This document shows positions 26,577 to 35,678 of a stretch of DNA of 64,000 bases, one piece after another. Source of the DNA: Streptomyces sp. MJM8645 (GTDB lineage Bacteria > Actinomycetota > Actinomycetes > Streptomycetales > Streptomycetaceae). The notes beneath the pieces were generated by a model. The model did no database searches and was not told where the DNA came from. It saw nothing but the letters and a program-made list of their open reading frames with translations. The position numbers and the translations under genes are program-made. The stretch spans positions 5,338,501 to 5,402,500 of the forward strand of contig NZ_LJJF01000001.1 in the NCBI RefSeq assembly GCF_001625365.1, written 5' to 3'. Every line of letters begins with the position of its first letter. Within the stretch, counting starts at the first letter, position 1.

Positions 26577-27341
26577 ATGGCAACGCTTGAAATCCGCGAC
26601 CTGCACGTCTCCGTCGAGGCCGAGAACGGCCCGCGCGAGATCCTCAAGGGCGTCGACCTGACCGTGAAGCAGGGCGAGACCCACGCGATCATGGGTCCGA
26701 ACGGCTCCGGCAAGTCCACCCTGGCCTACTCGCTCGCCGGCCACCCCAAGTACACCGTCACCGGCGGCTCGGTGCTGCTGGACGGCGAGGACGTCCTGGA
26801 GATGTCCGTCGACGAGCGCGCCAAGGCCGGCGTCTTCCTGGCCATGCAGTACCCCGTCGAGGTCCCCGGCGTCTCGGTGAGCAACTTCCTGCGCACCGCC
26901 GCCACCGCCGTCCGCGGCGAGGCCCCCAAGCTGCGTCTGTGGGTGAAGGAGGTCAAGGAGGCGATGGCCGCCCTCCAGATGGACCCGGCCTTCGCCGAGC
27001 GCAACGTCAACGAGGGCTTCTCCGGCGGCGAGAAGAAGCGCCACGAGATCCTCCAGCTGGAGCTCCTCAAGCCGAAGATCGCGATCCTCGACGAGACCGA
27101 CTCCGGCCTGGACGTCGACGCGCTGCGGATCGTCTCCGAGGGCATCAACCGGGTCCGCTCGACCGGCGAGGTCGGCACCCTGCTGGTGACCCACTACACC
27201 CGCATCCTGCGGTACATCAAGCCCGACTACGTCCACGTCTTCGCGGGCGGCCGCATCGTCGAGTCCGGCGGTGCCGAGCTGGCCGACAAGCTGGAGAACG
27301 AGGGCTACGAGGCGTATGTGAAGGGGGGCGCGTCCGCGTGA
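26577..27341 (+). CDS. sufC: Fe-S cluster assembly ATPase SufC
   Basis: ABC-type ATPase that powers the SufBCD complex but is not a membrane transporter. The 254-residue protein has Walker A GPNGSGKST (40-48), signature GFSGGEKK (147-154) with the SufC-typical Glu-Lys-Lys, Walker B AILDETDSGLD and the switch His in LVTHYTRIL. It ends with a GTGA overlap with sufS, indicating coupling. Confidence 0.97.
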   Translation: MATLEIRDLHVSVEAENGPREILKGVDLTVKQGETHAIMGPNGSGKSTLAYSLAGHPKYTVTGGSVLLDGEDVLEMSVDERAKAGVFLAMQYPVEVPGVSVSNFLRTAATAVRGEAPKLRLWVKEVKEAMAALQMDPAFAERNVNEGFSGGEKKRHEILQLELLKPKIAILDETDSGLDVDALRIVSEGINRVRSTGEVGTLLVTHYTRILRYIKPDYVHVFAGGRIVESGGAELADKLENEGYEAYVKGGASA

Positions 27342-28597
27342 CGCATCCGTTCACGGGTCTGCTCGACACCGACGCGATCCGCAAGGACTTCCCCATCCTG
27401 CAGCGCGTGCTGCACGAGGAGAAGCCGCTCGTCTACCTGGACAACGCGGCCACCTCGCAGAAGCCGCGCCAGGTGCTGGAAGCCCTGACCGCCTACTACG
27501 AGCGGCACAACGCCAACGTCCACCGCGGCGTGCACGTGCTCGCCGAAGAGGCCACGGCGCTCTACGAGGGCGCGCGGGACAAGGTCGCGGCCTTCGTCAA
27601 CGCACCCAGCCGCAACGAGGTGATCTTCACCAAGAACGCCTCCGAGTCGCTCAACCTCGTTGCCAACATGCTCGGTTGGGCCGACGAGCCGTACCGGGTG
27701 GACGCCGACTCCGAGATCGTTATCACGGAGATGGAGCACCACTCCAACATCGTTCCGTGGCAGCTGCTGTCGCAGCGCACCGGCGCGAAGCTGAAGTGGT
27801 TCGGGCTCACCGACGAGGGCCGGCTCGACCTCTCCAACATCGACGAGCTGATCACCGAGAAGACCAAGGTGGTCTCCTTCACCCTGGTCTCCAACCTGCT
27901 CGGCACCGTCAACCCGGTCGAGACGATCGTCCGCAAGGCCCAGTCGGTCGGCGCGCTGGTCGTCATCGACGCCTCGCAGGCCGCCCCGCACATGGTGCTG
28001 GACGTCCAGGCGCTGGAAGCCGACTTCGTCGCCTTCACCGGTCACAAGATGCTCGCCCCGACCGGCATCGGCGTGCTCTGGGGCCGCCAGGAGCTGCTGG
28101 AGGACCTCCCGCCGTTCCTCGGCGGCGGCGAGATGATCGAGACCGTCACCATGGGCTCGTCCACCTACGCCCCGGCGCCGCACAAGTTCGAGGCCGGCAC
28201 CCCGCCGATCGCCCAGGCGGTCGGGCTCGGTGCGGCCATCGACTACCTGTCGGACATCGGCATGGAGAAGATCGCCGCGCACGAGCACGCGATCACCGCG
28301 TACGCGGTCGAGCGCCTGCTGGAGGTCCCCGACCTGCGGATCATCGGCCCGCGCACGGCCGTCGACCGCGGCGCCGCGATCTCCTTCACCCTCGGCGACA
28401 TCCACCCGCACGACGTGGGCCAGGTGCTGGACGAGCAGGGCATCGCCGTGCGCGTCGGCCACCACTGCGCGCGGCCGGTCTGCCTGCGGTACGGAATTCC
28501 GGCGACCACGCGGGCGTCGTTCTACCTGTACTCGACGCCGGGCGAGGTCGACGCGCTGATCGACGGCCTGCACCACGTCCGGAACTTCTTCGGCTGA
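27338..28597 (+). CDS. sufS: Cysteine desulfurase SufS
   Basis: PLP enzyme that removes sulfur from cysteine for cluster assembly. The 419-residue group II desulfurase has the PLP lysine Lys237 in TGHKMLAP and the persulfide-carrying Cys377 in RVGHHCARP. The start GTG 27338 is set by the 4-bp overlap with the sufC stop; the longer open frame upstream lies inside sufC. It donates sulfur to SufU, encoded 16 bp downstream. Confidence 0.97.
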   Translation: MTHPFTGLLDTDAIRKDFPILQRVLHEEKPLVYLDNAATSQKPRQVLEALTAYYERHNANVHRGVHVLAEEATALYEGARDKVAAFVNAPSRNEVIFTKNASESLNLVANMLGWADEPYRVDADSEIVITEMEHHSNIVPWQLLSQRTGAKLKWFGLTDEGRLDLSNIDELITEKTKVVSFTLVSNLLGTVNPVETIVRKAQSVGALVVIDASQAAPHMVLDVQALEADFVAFTGHKMLAPTGIGVLWGRQELLEDLPPFLGGGEMIETVTMGSSTYAPAPHKFEAGTPPIAQAVGLGAAIDYLSDIGMEKIAAHEHAITAYAVERLLEVPDLRIIGPRTAVDRGAAISFTLGDIHPHDVGQVLDEQGIAVRVGHHCARPVCLRYGIPATTRASFYLYSTPGEVDALIDGLHHVRNFFG

Positions 28598-28613
28598 CGG
28601 GACTGGGCAGGAC

Positions 28614-29066
28614 ATGAAGCTCGACTCGATGTACCAGGACATCATCCTGGACCACTACCGCAACCCCCACGGCAAGGGGCTGCGGGACGGCGACGCCGAG
28701 GTGCACCACGTCAACCCGACCTGCGGTGACGAGATCACCCTGCGGGTGCGGCTCGACGGCTCGACCGTCGCCGACGTCTCGTACGAGTCCCAGGGCTGCT
28801 CGATCAGCCAGGCCAGCGCCTCGGTGCTGAACGACCTGGTCGTGGGCAAGACCGTCGGCGAGGCGCAGACCGTCCAGGAAGCCTTCCTGGAGCTGATGCA
28901 GAGCAAGGGCCAGGGCGAGGGCGACGAGGAGGTGCTGGAGGACGCGGTCGCGTTCGCCGGCGTCTCCAAGTACCCCGCCCGGGTCAAGTGCGCCCTGCTC
29001 AGCTGGATGGCCTGGAAGGACGCCACCGCCCAGGCGCTCGCCCAGCACCCCGCCGTGAACGACTGA
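28614..29066 (+). CDS. sufU: Sulfur-transfer protein SufU
   Basis: Zinc-containing sulfur acceptor that takes persulfide sulfur from SufS. The 150-residue protein has the three conserved cysteines Cys37 (PTCGDE), Cys62 (SQGCSIS) and Cys126 (VKCALL) and the roughly 18-residue insert that distinguishes SufU from IscU. It lies between sufS and sufT in the operon, 21 bp before the next gene. Confidence 0.96.
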   Translation: MKLDSMYQDIILDHYRNPHGKGLRDGDAEVHHVNPTCGDEITLRVRLDGSTVADVSYESQGCSISQASASVLNDLVVGKTVGEAQTVQEAFLELMQSKGQGEGDEEVLEDAVAFAGVSKYPARVKCALLSWMAWKDATAQALAQHPAVND

Positions 29067-29087
29067 CCCGCAGAGGAGGACAGAACA

Positions 29088-29468
29088 ATGAGTGACGAAA
29101 CCCCCTCCGCTGCGGAGGAGCAGCCGAACGGCGTCGTCATCGTCGGCACCACCGCCGGCACCGTGTCCGTGGAGGACCTGACCGAGGCCCTGATGGACGT
29201 CGTCGACCCCGAACTGGGCATCGACGTCGTCAACCTGGGCCTGATCTACGGCATCCACATCGACGAGTCCGACGTGGCCACCATCGACATGACGCTCACC
29301 TCGGCGGCCTGCCCGCTGACCGACGTCATCGAGGACCAGGCCAAGACCGCCACCGACGGCCTGGTCCAGGACCTGCGCATCAACTGGGTCTGGATGCCGC
29401 CGTGGGGCCCCGACAAGATCACCGACGACGGCCGCGACCAGCTCCGCGCCCTGGGCTTCAACGTCTGA
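29088..29468 (+). CDS. sufT: Metal-sulfur cluster assembly factor (SufT/MIP18, DUF59)
   Basis: The 126-residue DUF59 protein has the DPELGIDVVNLGLIY motif (from residue 40) and the reactive Cys75 in TSAACPLTDV. Family members mature Fe-S proteins, and in actinobacteria the gene ends the suf operon. ATG 29088 is preceded by GAGGAGG, a strong ribosome site. A long stem-loop follows the stop. Confidence 0.93.
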   Translation: MSDETPSAAEEQPNGVVIVGTTAGTVSVEDLTEALMDVVDPELGIDVVNLGLIYGIHIDESDVATIDMTLTSAACPLTDVIEDQAKTATDGLVQDLRINWVWMPPWGPDKITDDGRDQLRALGFNV

Positions 29469-29491
29469 CGGACGGCCCTTTCGTCAACTCG

Positions 29492-29535
29492 CTGCCGCGC
29501 AAACCTCTCCTTCGGGGGAAAGGTTTGCGCGGCAG
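29492..29535. terminator. Stem-loop after the suf operon
   Basis: A perfect 15-bp stem (CTGCCGCGCAAACCT at 29492-29506 with its complement at 29521-29535) with a 14-nt loop lies 23 bp after sufT. It is the likely operon terminator; the stem is less GC-pure than other terminators here. Confidence 0.7.
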
Positions 29536-29593
29536 TGGTATATCTGCCAGCGGGCGGCCAGGCTGGAGCCGCGACCTCGGAGGGAGCGAAGTC

Positions 29594-30253
29594 ATGTCGG
29601 TAGTTGCGTTCGCGCAGTTGCTTCTGCCTGACTCGCCGTACGCCATGTGGGTCCGGGGAGAACTCGGCGAGTATCTCCGGCTCCCGGATGACGGCACGCG
29701 GGTTGAGGTGATCGGAGGGGAGATCGTTGTGTCACCAGCCCCGGTGTACCTCCATGAGGGGATCCTCACGGACATTCAGGAGTCGGTGCTGGCAGGCAAA
29801 ATCGCTGACGCGAAGTTCCAATGGCGCGCCGTCCGGACGGTCAACCTGGACCTGGTCGAGGTCGAGGGCGGTTACATCCCGGACATGGTGATCGTGCGCA
29901 GGGACGTCGATGCAGAGAAGCGGGCCAAGGATGTGTTGTACGTCCACCCGGCCGATCTTGAGCTGGTGGTGGAGGTGACCTCCGCGTCCAATGCGCGCCA
30001 TGACCGGCGCCCCATGTTCGGTCGACAAGTGAAGCCCACCAAATGGAGTGGTTACGCACGCACCGGGATCCCGTACTACCTGTTGGTCGACCGTGACCCG
30101 CGGCAGCCCGGCGTCACCTTGTTCGGCGAGCCGGACCGAGGCGAGGGGACCTACCAGGTGCTGGGTCAGTGGAAGTTCGGCGAGCCAGTTCGGTTGCCCA
30201 AGCCCTTTGATCTTGAGATCAACACCGATGACTGGGCCCCTTGGGCTGAGTAG
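29594..30253 (+). CDS. Uma2-family endonuclease-like protein (DUF820)
   Basis: The 219-residue PD-(D/E)XK-fold Uma2 protein has GGEIVVSPAP, IPDMVIVRRD and LVVEVTSASNARHDRR, where the family's Asp and Glu-X-Thr positions are intact. Molecular function is not established; Uma2 genes are numerous in streptomycetes. ATG 29594 follows GGAGGGA by 9 bp. A second Uma2 gene is at 44027-44620. Confidence 0.88.
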   Translation: MSVVAFAQLLLPDSPYAMWVRGELGEYLRLPDDGTRVEVIGGEIVVSPAPVYLHEGILTDIQESVLAGKIADAKFQWRAVRTVNLDLVEVEGGYIPDMVIVRRDVDAEKRAKDVLYVHPADLELVVEVTSASNARHDRRPMFGRQVKPTKWSGYARTGIPYYLLVDRDPRQPGVTLFGEPDRGEGTYQVLGQWKFGEPVRLPKPFDLEINTDDWAPWAE

Positions 30254-30264
30254 CCCTGTACGAA

Positions 30265-30298
30265 CGCCGCCCGGGACGAATGGTCGTCCCGGGCGGCG
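30265..30298. terminator. Terminator after Uma2 gene
   Basis: A perfect 15-bp stem (CGCCGCCCGGGACGA at 30265-30279 with its complement at 30284-30298), 4-nt loop, then GTGTTTTT, a rare T-run in this window. It lies between convergent genes. Confidence 0.85.
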
Positions 30299-30314
30299 GT
30301 GTTTTTGGGGCTGG

Positions 30315-31646
30315 TCAGGACTGCTTGGGTTTGCGGGCGACGGCTATCGCGAGGGCCGTGCAGAGGGCGGCGGCGATGGCGGCGAAGCCGCTGACGGCGG
30401 GGAGGAGGCCGTAGTGCTGGACCAGGGCGCCGACGGCGACGATGGGGAGGGAGCTGCCGAGGTAGACGATGATCCACAGGGAGCTGAGCTCGGAGCCCCG
30501 GCGTTCCGGGTTCATCGCGGCGACGGCGGTGGTGAAGAGGGAGCGGAAGGCCACGCCCTGGCAGATGCCGCCGAGGACGCTGCCGATGAACAGCAGGGCC
30601 GGGGTCTCGGTGTACTGGGCGGCGACGACCAGGGCGAGGCCGGCGGCGAGACCGCCCATGCCGAGGGCGATGACCAGGCGGTCGGAGGTGGGCGGGACGA
30701 GGAGCTGGGCCAGTGCGGACGAGCCGAGCAGCAGGGCGGCCACGATCGCGCCGGTCAGGTGCGAGGAGGTGTGCAGCAGCTTGGCGGAGAAGGCCGGGGC
30801 GAGCGCCAGGTAGACGCCGAACACCGCGTACGAGATGAAGCCGGCCGAGGCGGCGAGCAGGAACTCGCGGCGGCCGGTGCGGGGCAGGGCGAGCCGGCGG
30901 GGGCGCAGGTGGGTCGGGGTGGTGATGCGGGGCGGGGTGGCCGGCGGGCGGTTGCGGCCGGGCATCCGCGGGTGGACGAGGGCCAGCGGTACGCAGAGCG
31001 CCAGCAGGGCGATGGCGTGCAGCAGGAAGGGCGTCAGCAGCGGGTCCGTGCCGTTGGCGAGCAGGGCGCCGACCACCGGGCCGAGCGCGACGCCGCCGGC
31101 GGAGCAGGCCAGGGTGAGCTTGGCGGCGAGCGTCGGGTGGTCGGGCAGCAGGTCGCCGAGGGCGGCCCCGGCGGCGCCGGTGGAGAGGCCGACGGCGATG
31201 CCCTGGACGGCCCGGCCAGCGGCGAGCTGCCAGAAGCTGCCCGAGGTGGCGAACACGACGTCGCCGGCGGCGGCCAGGGCGACGGCGGGCAGGATCAGGG
31301 CGCGGCGGCCGAGGTGGTCGGACCAGTGGCCGACCACGGCGAGCACGGGGACCAGCGCGAACACGTAGATCGTGAAGAGGATCGTGGTGTCGAGCGGGCC
31401 GAGGCCGAGGCGCTGCTGGAGGAGCGGGTAGATCGGCGTCGCCAGGTTGGCACCGATCAGCATCAGCAGCAGGGCGGCGGCGACCAGGCCGACGCGGACA
31501 CCGCGCAGCGCGTTCCAGCGGCTGACCGCGGCGAGCTGGAGCTGGGCGCGGGGCGCGAGCTCCAGGGGAAGCAGGGCCTCCGAGAGTCGGCGTCCGTCGA
31601 GCTGCGCGGTGCGCAGGCCGGAGCCGGCGGGGGAGAGGTCCGCCAT
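30315..31646 (-). CDS. MFS transporter
   Basis: The 443-residue membrane protein has about 12 hydrophobic segments and the loop 2-3 MFS motif GHWSDHLGRRAL near residue 105. Helices split into two groups of six by a roughly 30-residue Arg/Pro-rich linker (about 232-262). It is a probable drug or metabolite exporter; the substrate cannot be read. The roughly 50-residue N-terminal tail before the first span is longer than usual, and an internal start cannot be excluded. ATG 31646 follows AGGAG by 8 bp. Confidence 0.88.
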   Translation of the reverse strand: MADLSPAGSGLRTAQLDGRRLSEALLPLELAPRAQLQLAAVSRWNALRGVRVGLVAAALLLMLIGANLATPIYPLLQQRLGLGPLDTTILFTIYVFALVPVLAVVGHWSDHLGRRALILPAVALAAAGDVVFATSGSFWQLAAGRAVQGIAVGLSTGAAGAALGDLLPDHPTLAAKLTLACSAGGVALGPVVGALLANGTDPLLTPFLLHAIALLALCVPLALVHPRMPGRNRPPATPPRITTPTHLRPRRLALPRTGRREFLLAASAGFISYAVFGVYLALAPAFSAKLLHTSSHLTGAIVAALLLGSSALAQLLVPPTSDRLVIALGMGGLAAGLALVVAAQYTETPALLFIGSVLGGICQGVAFRSLFTTAVAAMNPERRGSELSSLWIIVYLGSSLPIVAVGALVQHYGLLPAVSGFAAIAAALCTALAIAVARKPKQS

Positions 31647-31991
31647 GTAAGGGATCTCCTGTGGCAGGGCACCACCGGGTCGGCGGGGTGTGCCGGCGCG
31701 CCCGTCCTGAGGCGCTGTGGTGGTGGCCGAGGTGCGGGGCTCCCTGGTGGAGCGGGTGAGCTGAGTGGGCCCCTCCTGCCCGGTGTCGGGCGGGGAGGGC
31801 GAAGGGCTTCATTGCCCGGTGGCCCGCGCGGGGTGTGCACGGTGCCAATGCGAAGGATAAAGGGTGGGCGCACGGTTGCGGCGCGCGCCCCTTGAGGCCG
31901 GGCATCGGGGGTGCCCGGCCTATACGCTGAGGTGGTGGATCGGGACGCTGAGCTGATAGGCGGACCGCTGGCTGAGGGAGAACGCACAACG
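31647..31991. other. 345-bp divergent region between MFS gene and acidic hypothetical gene
   Basis: No gene supported. It should contain both promoters. Sequence near 31850-31865 (CAATGCGAAGGATAAAGG) is the only AT-richer patch. No dyad or repeat stood out. Confidence 0.4.
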
Positions 31992-33641
31992 ATGGCCGGA
32001 CGACGTCGGAAGAACGCCGGGGCTTCGCCGGGAGAGAGTGCGGTCGAGCCGGTTCTGCCCGCCGACCTGGAGCTTCAGGACCTCTACGGGGCGTTCGCCG
32101 CGCACGGGCTGGACGACGAGGACCTGGACGACGCGGCGGTCCTGGTACCGCCGGTGAAGCTGCCCGCCGAGGAGGAGCTGGCCGCCCTGGCGAAGGCCGT
32201 GCCGATGTTCGGGTACGCGCTGGCGCTGGCCCGCTGGGCCGCCCCGCACCGGGTGGTGGACGAGTTCGGCGACCTGGTGGAGGAGGACCGGGCGCCGGCG
32301 GCGCAGCTGCTGGGCCTGGCGCCCGCCGAGGGGGAGGTGCCGGAGGAGGCGGAGGTCGAGGCGATGCGGGCCTGGTCGCTGGCCTGTGACCTGGACCTGG
32401 TGGAGATCGGGACGACGGCGGCCGGTGAGCACGTCGCCGTGCCGGGCCCGGATCTGGAGCCCGCCGAGGAGGGTGACCCGGAGACCGTCCTGGAGCTGTG
32501 GCTGACCGCCGCCGGGATCGTCCGGGAGCTGGCCGTGGAGGCCGACTCGCTGCCGGAGGAGGAGGCCGTGCGGGCCGCCGAGGGCGGGGAGGCCGGGGAG
32601 GCCGTGGAGGGCGGTGAGGAGGACGAGGACGCCCTGAGCGAGGTCGAGGAGGCCCGGGACGCCGCCGCCGAGCTGTTGGACGAGGCGTTGCAGGTGCTGT
32701 ACGAGACCACCGCCTTCGCCGATCCGGGCAACGAGACCGTGCCGCTGGGCGTGCTGGCCGCGCTGCTGGTGGTGCCGGAGGGCGAGGAGCCGAGCGAGGA
32801 GCTGCTGGGCGACATCACCGATGTGATGGTCGCACTGGACCCGATGCTGGGCGACCTGGCCGAGCTGGGCCTGCTGGAGTACCGGCCGATCGACCCGGAG
32901 CTGTTCGACGAGGAGGAGGGCCCGGAGGGCGAGGAGCCCGCCCTCGTCGGCGAGGCGCCGCTGGACGATGAGGAGTCGGCGCGCTTCGGGCTCGTCCGGC
33001 TCACCCCGCTCGGCCAGTACGGCATCCGGCAGTGGCTGCTGGAGGACGGCTACGACGCGCCGCTGGTCGGCGAGCTGGCCCAGGGCGACGCGGCCGAGCT
33101 GCTGCGCGCGGTGTGCGAGGCCGCCAACGTGCTGCCGGACGAGGAGCTGCGGGTCTGGATCACCGGCCGGGAGCCGGTGGCGGCGGCGCGCGAGCTGCTG
33201 GCGGCGGCGCGCGGCGACGACGCGTACGCCCCGATGCGGCGGATGCTCGGCGTCTCGGCGCTGAACATGCTGGGCGCGGCCGCCGAGCCCGCCGTGCGCG
33301 ACGTGCTGGACGACCCCGAGCTGGGCGGCGCCGCCCGGGCCTGGCTGACCTCGAAGGGAGCGACGGACGTGCCGGTACCGGAGCGGACGATGGCACTGTG
33401 GACGGTGGTCGACACCTTCGCCGCCCAGCTGCTGGACAGCGGCGGCGACGCCGAACTGCTGCGCGAGCTGATCGCGGACCTGCCGGTGACCGGCAACCCT
33501 GCGTCCTACTTCGGCGAGCTCTGGCGGGTCGACCACCCGTACACGGCGGACGTCCTGGAGGCCGTCGGGGAGCTGCACCTGGACCGGGCGGTGGCCAAGG
33601 AGGCGCGCAAGGCGGCCTTCAAGGCGCGGTCCAAGGGCTGA
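31992..33641 (+). CDS. Large acidic conserved hypothetical protein (549 aa)
   Basis: The 549-residue, strongly acidic soluble protein has long Glu/Asp-rich stretches (for example GGEEDEDALSEVEEARDAA near 210-228 and DEEEGPEGEEP near 305-315). Many helical Leu/Ala-rich segments and a C-terminal domain with SALNMLGAAAEPAV could be HEAT-like repeats. The N-terminus MAGRRRKNAG is basic. No signal peptide or membrane segment. I know no function. ATG 31992 follows GAGGGAG by 10 bp. Confidence 0.8.
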   Translation: MAGRRRKNAGASPGESAVEPVLPADLELQDLYGAFAAHGLDDEDLDDAAVLVPPVKLPAEEELAALAKAVPMFGYALALARWAAPHRVVDEFGDLVEEDRAPAAQLLGLAPAEGEVPEEAEVEAMRAWSLACDLDLVEIGTTAAGEHVAVPGPDLEPAEEGDPETVLELWLTAAGIVRELAVEADSLPEEEAVRAAEGGEAGEAVEGGEEDEDALSEVEEARDAAAELLDEALQVLYETTAFADPGNETVPLGVLAALLVVPEGEEPSEELLGDITDVMVALDPMLGDLAELGLLEYRPIDPELFDEEEGPEGEEPALVGEAPLDDEESARFGLVRLTPLGQYGIRQWLLEDGYDAPLVGELAQGDAAELLRAVCEAANVLPDEELRVWITGREPVAAARELLAAARGDDAYAPMRRMLGVSALNMLGAAAEPAVRDVLDDPELGGAARAWLTSKGATDVPVPERTMALWTVVDTFAAQLLDSGGDAELLRELIADLPVTGNPASYFGELWRVDHPYTADVLEAVGELHLDRAVAKEARKAAFKARSKG

Positions 33642-33702
33642 CGGGCCGACGGGGGGGCTTCGGGGGGCCGACGGGGCTTCGACGGGCTGATGGGCCGGCG
33701 GG

Positions 33703-34146
33703 TCAGGGGAGATCGAGGGAGCCGTCCTCGGCGAAGGGGAAGAACGGGTTGTGGGCCAGCTCCCAGAGGTGGCCGTCCGGGTCCTCGAAGTAGCCGGAGT
33801 AGCCGCCCCAGCTGGTCGGGACCGGCGGCTTGACCACCACGGCGCCGGCCTCGACCGCCGTCTTCAACGCGGCGTCCACCAGCGCGGGGGACTCCAGGTT
33901 CACCGCGAGGGTGACGCCGCGGAAGGCGGGCTCACCGGTGGCGGGCACGCCCGCGTCGGCGGCCAGCTCCTCGGTGGGGAAGAGGCCGAGCGCCGAGTCG
34001 GCGGTGCGGAACCAGACGATCTCCGGACTGGAGGCGGAGGACCGCCGCCAGCCCAGGTCCTCGTAGAAGCGGGCGCTGCGGTCGAGGTCGGAGACCCCGA
34101 GGGTGACGATGCTGATCCGGGCCGGGAAGCTGCTGTCTGCTGTCAT
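33703..34146 (-). CDS. VOC-family (glyoxalase/bleomycin-resistance fold) protein
   Basis: The 147-residue protein has the paired beta-alpha-beta-beta-beta units of the vicinal oxygen chelate fold: ISIVTLGVSDLDRSARFYEDLGW at the start and GYSGYFEDPDGHLWELAHNPFF at the end, with the metal-type Glu in HLWELAHNP. It may be an isomerase, dioxygenase or antibiotic-binding protein; the substrate is unclear. ATG 34146 gives the standard N-terminus. Upstream is a 35-bp tandem repeat. Confidence 0.85.
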   Translation of the reverse strand: MTADSSFPARISIVTLGVSDLDRSARFYEDLGWRRSSASSPEIVWFRTADSALGLFPTEELAADAGVPATGEPAFRGVTLAVNLESPALVDAALKTAVEAGAVVVKPPVPTSWGGYSGYFEDPDGHLWELAHNPFFPFAEDGSLDLP

Positions 34147-34181
34147 GCCGCCAGGGTAGGGAGGGCGGCTGACAACCGCGC

Positions 34182-34286
34182 GTCCTGACACGGCCGGTGC
34201 CGGCCGGCAACCAGCAGTCCTGACACGGCCCGGGCCCGTTGGCGGCCGGGCGTCCCGACGCGGCCTGCGCCGGTGCCCGGTACCCG
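34182..34286. repeat. 35-bp tandem repeat, three units
   Basis: GTCCTGACACGGCC recurs at 34182, 34217 and, with two changes (GTCCCGACGCGGCC), at 34252, exactly 35 bp apart. Sequences between are partly conserved (GGCCGG, CCGGTGCC). It lies in the divergent promoter region between the VOC gene and the next gene. Confidence 0.75.
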
Positions 34287-34367
34287 AGCTGATGACCCGG
34301 CAGGTCCCGGGCACTAAGGTGGCGTCGGCGGTGCGGGCGCGAGGACTCGGGGGTGCGGCACAGGATG

Positions 34368-35555
34368 ATGCGGGAGAGTGGCGGCAGGCCCCCGGAGTGG
34401 AACGTCGGGCGGACGGACCCTGCGCGCGTCCCGGACCCGAGGAGCAAGGAGGAGCGTCTCGCCGCGGTGGAGGACTTCTCCCGCCGGACGGTGGCCGCGG
34501 CCGACTTCCCGGTGTACGGCGTGGTCGCGGGGCTGTCGCGTGGGGGCGGCGGGACGGGCGGCTGGGGCGAGGCGCTGGCCGCCTTCGAGACCTCCGGTGG
34601 CGAACTCGCCTGGGTCGAGGTGCAGTCCGGCGACTGGAGCTCGGTGGCCGGCCCGTACGTCAGCGTGCGTACCTACCGGCCGGACGCGGAGCGCGGCGAG
34701 GACCTGCCCGAGCTGGAGGACGTGGTCGAGGACGAACGGGACCGGGTCTACGACCACCTGGGGGTCGACGAGGGCGACGGGCCGGGCCGGGTGCGGGCGT
34801 TGCGTGAGTGGATCACCGTGGACGGCGAGCCGTACCCGGTGGAGGTGCACGAGGACCGGCCGGTGCTCTGGCCAGGCGCATCGGCCGCCGACGGGGCCGC
34901 ATCGGTCTGGGCCGGGCGGCTGCGGATCGGCGGGCTGACCGTGACGGTGTGCGGGCGCGGGGTGCCGCCCGGCGGCGTGGAGCTCGGCGGGATCGCGGAC
35001 TTCGAGCCGTACCTGCGCGGCCGGGCCGAGCTGCTGGGCGAGCTGGCCGCCCGGCGGGCCCGGCAGGTCCCGGTGGAGGAGCGTGAACTGCCGCCCGCCG
35101 TCGGGCTGGAGGCGCACCGGGAGCTGATCGCGCAGAGCGTCGCCGCGTCCGCCGCCGTCGAGGCGCAGGTCCGGGCCGGGCGGACGCCGCGGCGCCCGCG
35201 CGGGGACGCCTACGAGGTGCGCTGGGAGGTGGCGGTGCGCCAGCAGATGCGGCTCGCCACCGAGAACCGGGAGGAGGCGGTGACGGCGCTGACCGCGATG
35301 GTCAACCACCTCAACCGGCTTGCCCGGCACACGCATTGGCTGATCGGCACGCCGGAGGGCGGGGCGGCCGTCGAGGAGGTCGTCCGGTACACGGTGTTCG
35401 CCAGTGAGGTGGCGAGCCTGCCGGCGCAGCGGGCCTGGGAGCAGCTCTGGCGGGAGCGGCGGGGCGGCGGGCCGGAGGTCTGGGAGGAGCACCGGCTCGC
35501 CGAGCAGCTGTGGCTGTCGGCCTGGGAGCAGTGGCGGACGACGCGGTCGGGGTGA
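34368..35555 (+). CDS. Conserved hypothetical protein (about 395 aa)
   Basis: A soluble protein with no recognised domain. It starts MRESGGRPPEWNVGRTDP, has a mixed alpha/beta region to about 230, and a C-terminal Arg/Trp-rich helical part (YEVRWEVAVRQQMRLATENREEAVTALTAMVNHL split over residues about 285-318, ending EQWRTTRSG). Starts at GTG 34353, ATG 34365 or ATG 34368 are all possible; no ribosome site decides. Its stop codon lies inside the first unit of a 30-bp repeat. Confidence 0.75.
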   Translation: MRESGGRPPEWNVGRTDPARVPDPRSKEERLAAVEDFSRRTVAAADFPVYGVVAGLSRGGGGTGGWGEALAAFETSGGELAWVEVQSGDWSSVAGPYVSVRTYRPDAERGEDLPELEDVVEDERDRVYDHLGVDEGDGPGRVRALREWITVDGEPYPVEVHEDRPVLWPGASAADGAASVWAGRLRIGGLTVTVCGRGVPPGGVELGGIADFEPYLRGRAELLGELAARRARQVPVEERELPPAVGLEAHRELIAQSVAASAAVEAQVRAGRTPRRPRGDAYEVRWEVAVRQQMRLATENREEAVTALTAMVNHLNRLARHTHWLIGTPEGGAAVEEVVRYTVFASEVASLPAQRAWEQLWRERRGGGPEVWEEHRLAEQLWLSAWEQWRTTRSG

Positions 35556-35640
35556 CCCTCGGCGGGGCGTCGTGGGTCGGGGTGGCCCTCGGCGGGGCGC
35601 CGTGGGTCGGGGTGGCCCTCGGCGGGGCGTCGCAGGCAAA
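35551..35640. repeat. 30-bp direct repeat, three units, starting on the stop codon
   Basis: Units begin at 35551, 35581 and 35611 (GGTGRCCCTCGGCGGGGCG core). Units 1 and 2 differ at two positions; unit 3 diverges in its last six bases. The TGA of the preceding gene (35553-35555) is TGG in units 2 and 3. Confidence 0.85.
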
Positions 35641-35645
35641 GCGGA

Positions 35646-35678
35646 GGTCATGTGTCGGTCATCGGTTGGCAAATGGCC
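35646..35678 (+). promoter_or_regulatory. PHO-box-like direct repeats upstream of phoX-type gene
   Basis: Adjacent 11-nt units GGTCATGTGTC (35646-35656) and GGTCATCGGTT (35657-35667), then a weaker GGCAAATGGCC (35668-35678), match the GKTCAYYYRSG direct-repeat unit reported for streptomycete PhoP. A further GGTTCATCC is at 35707-35715. This predicts induction at low phosphate. Confidence 0.6.
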
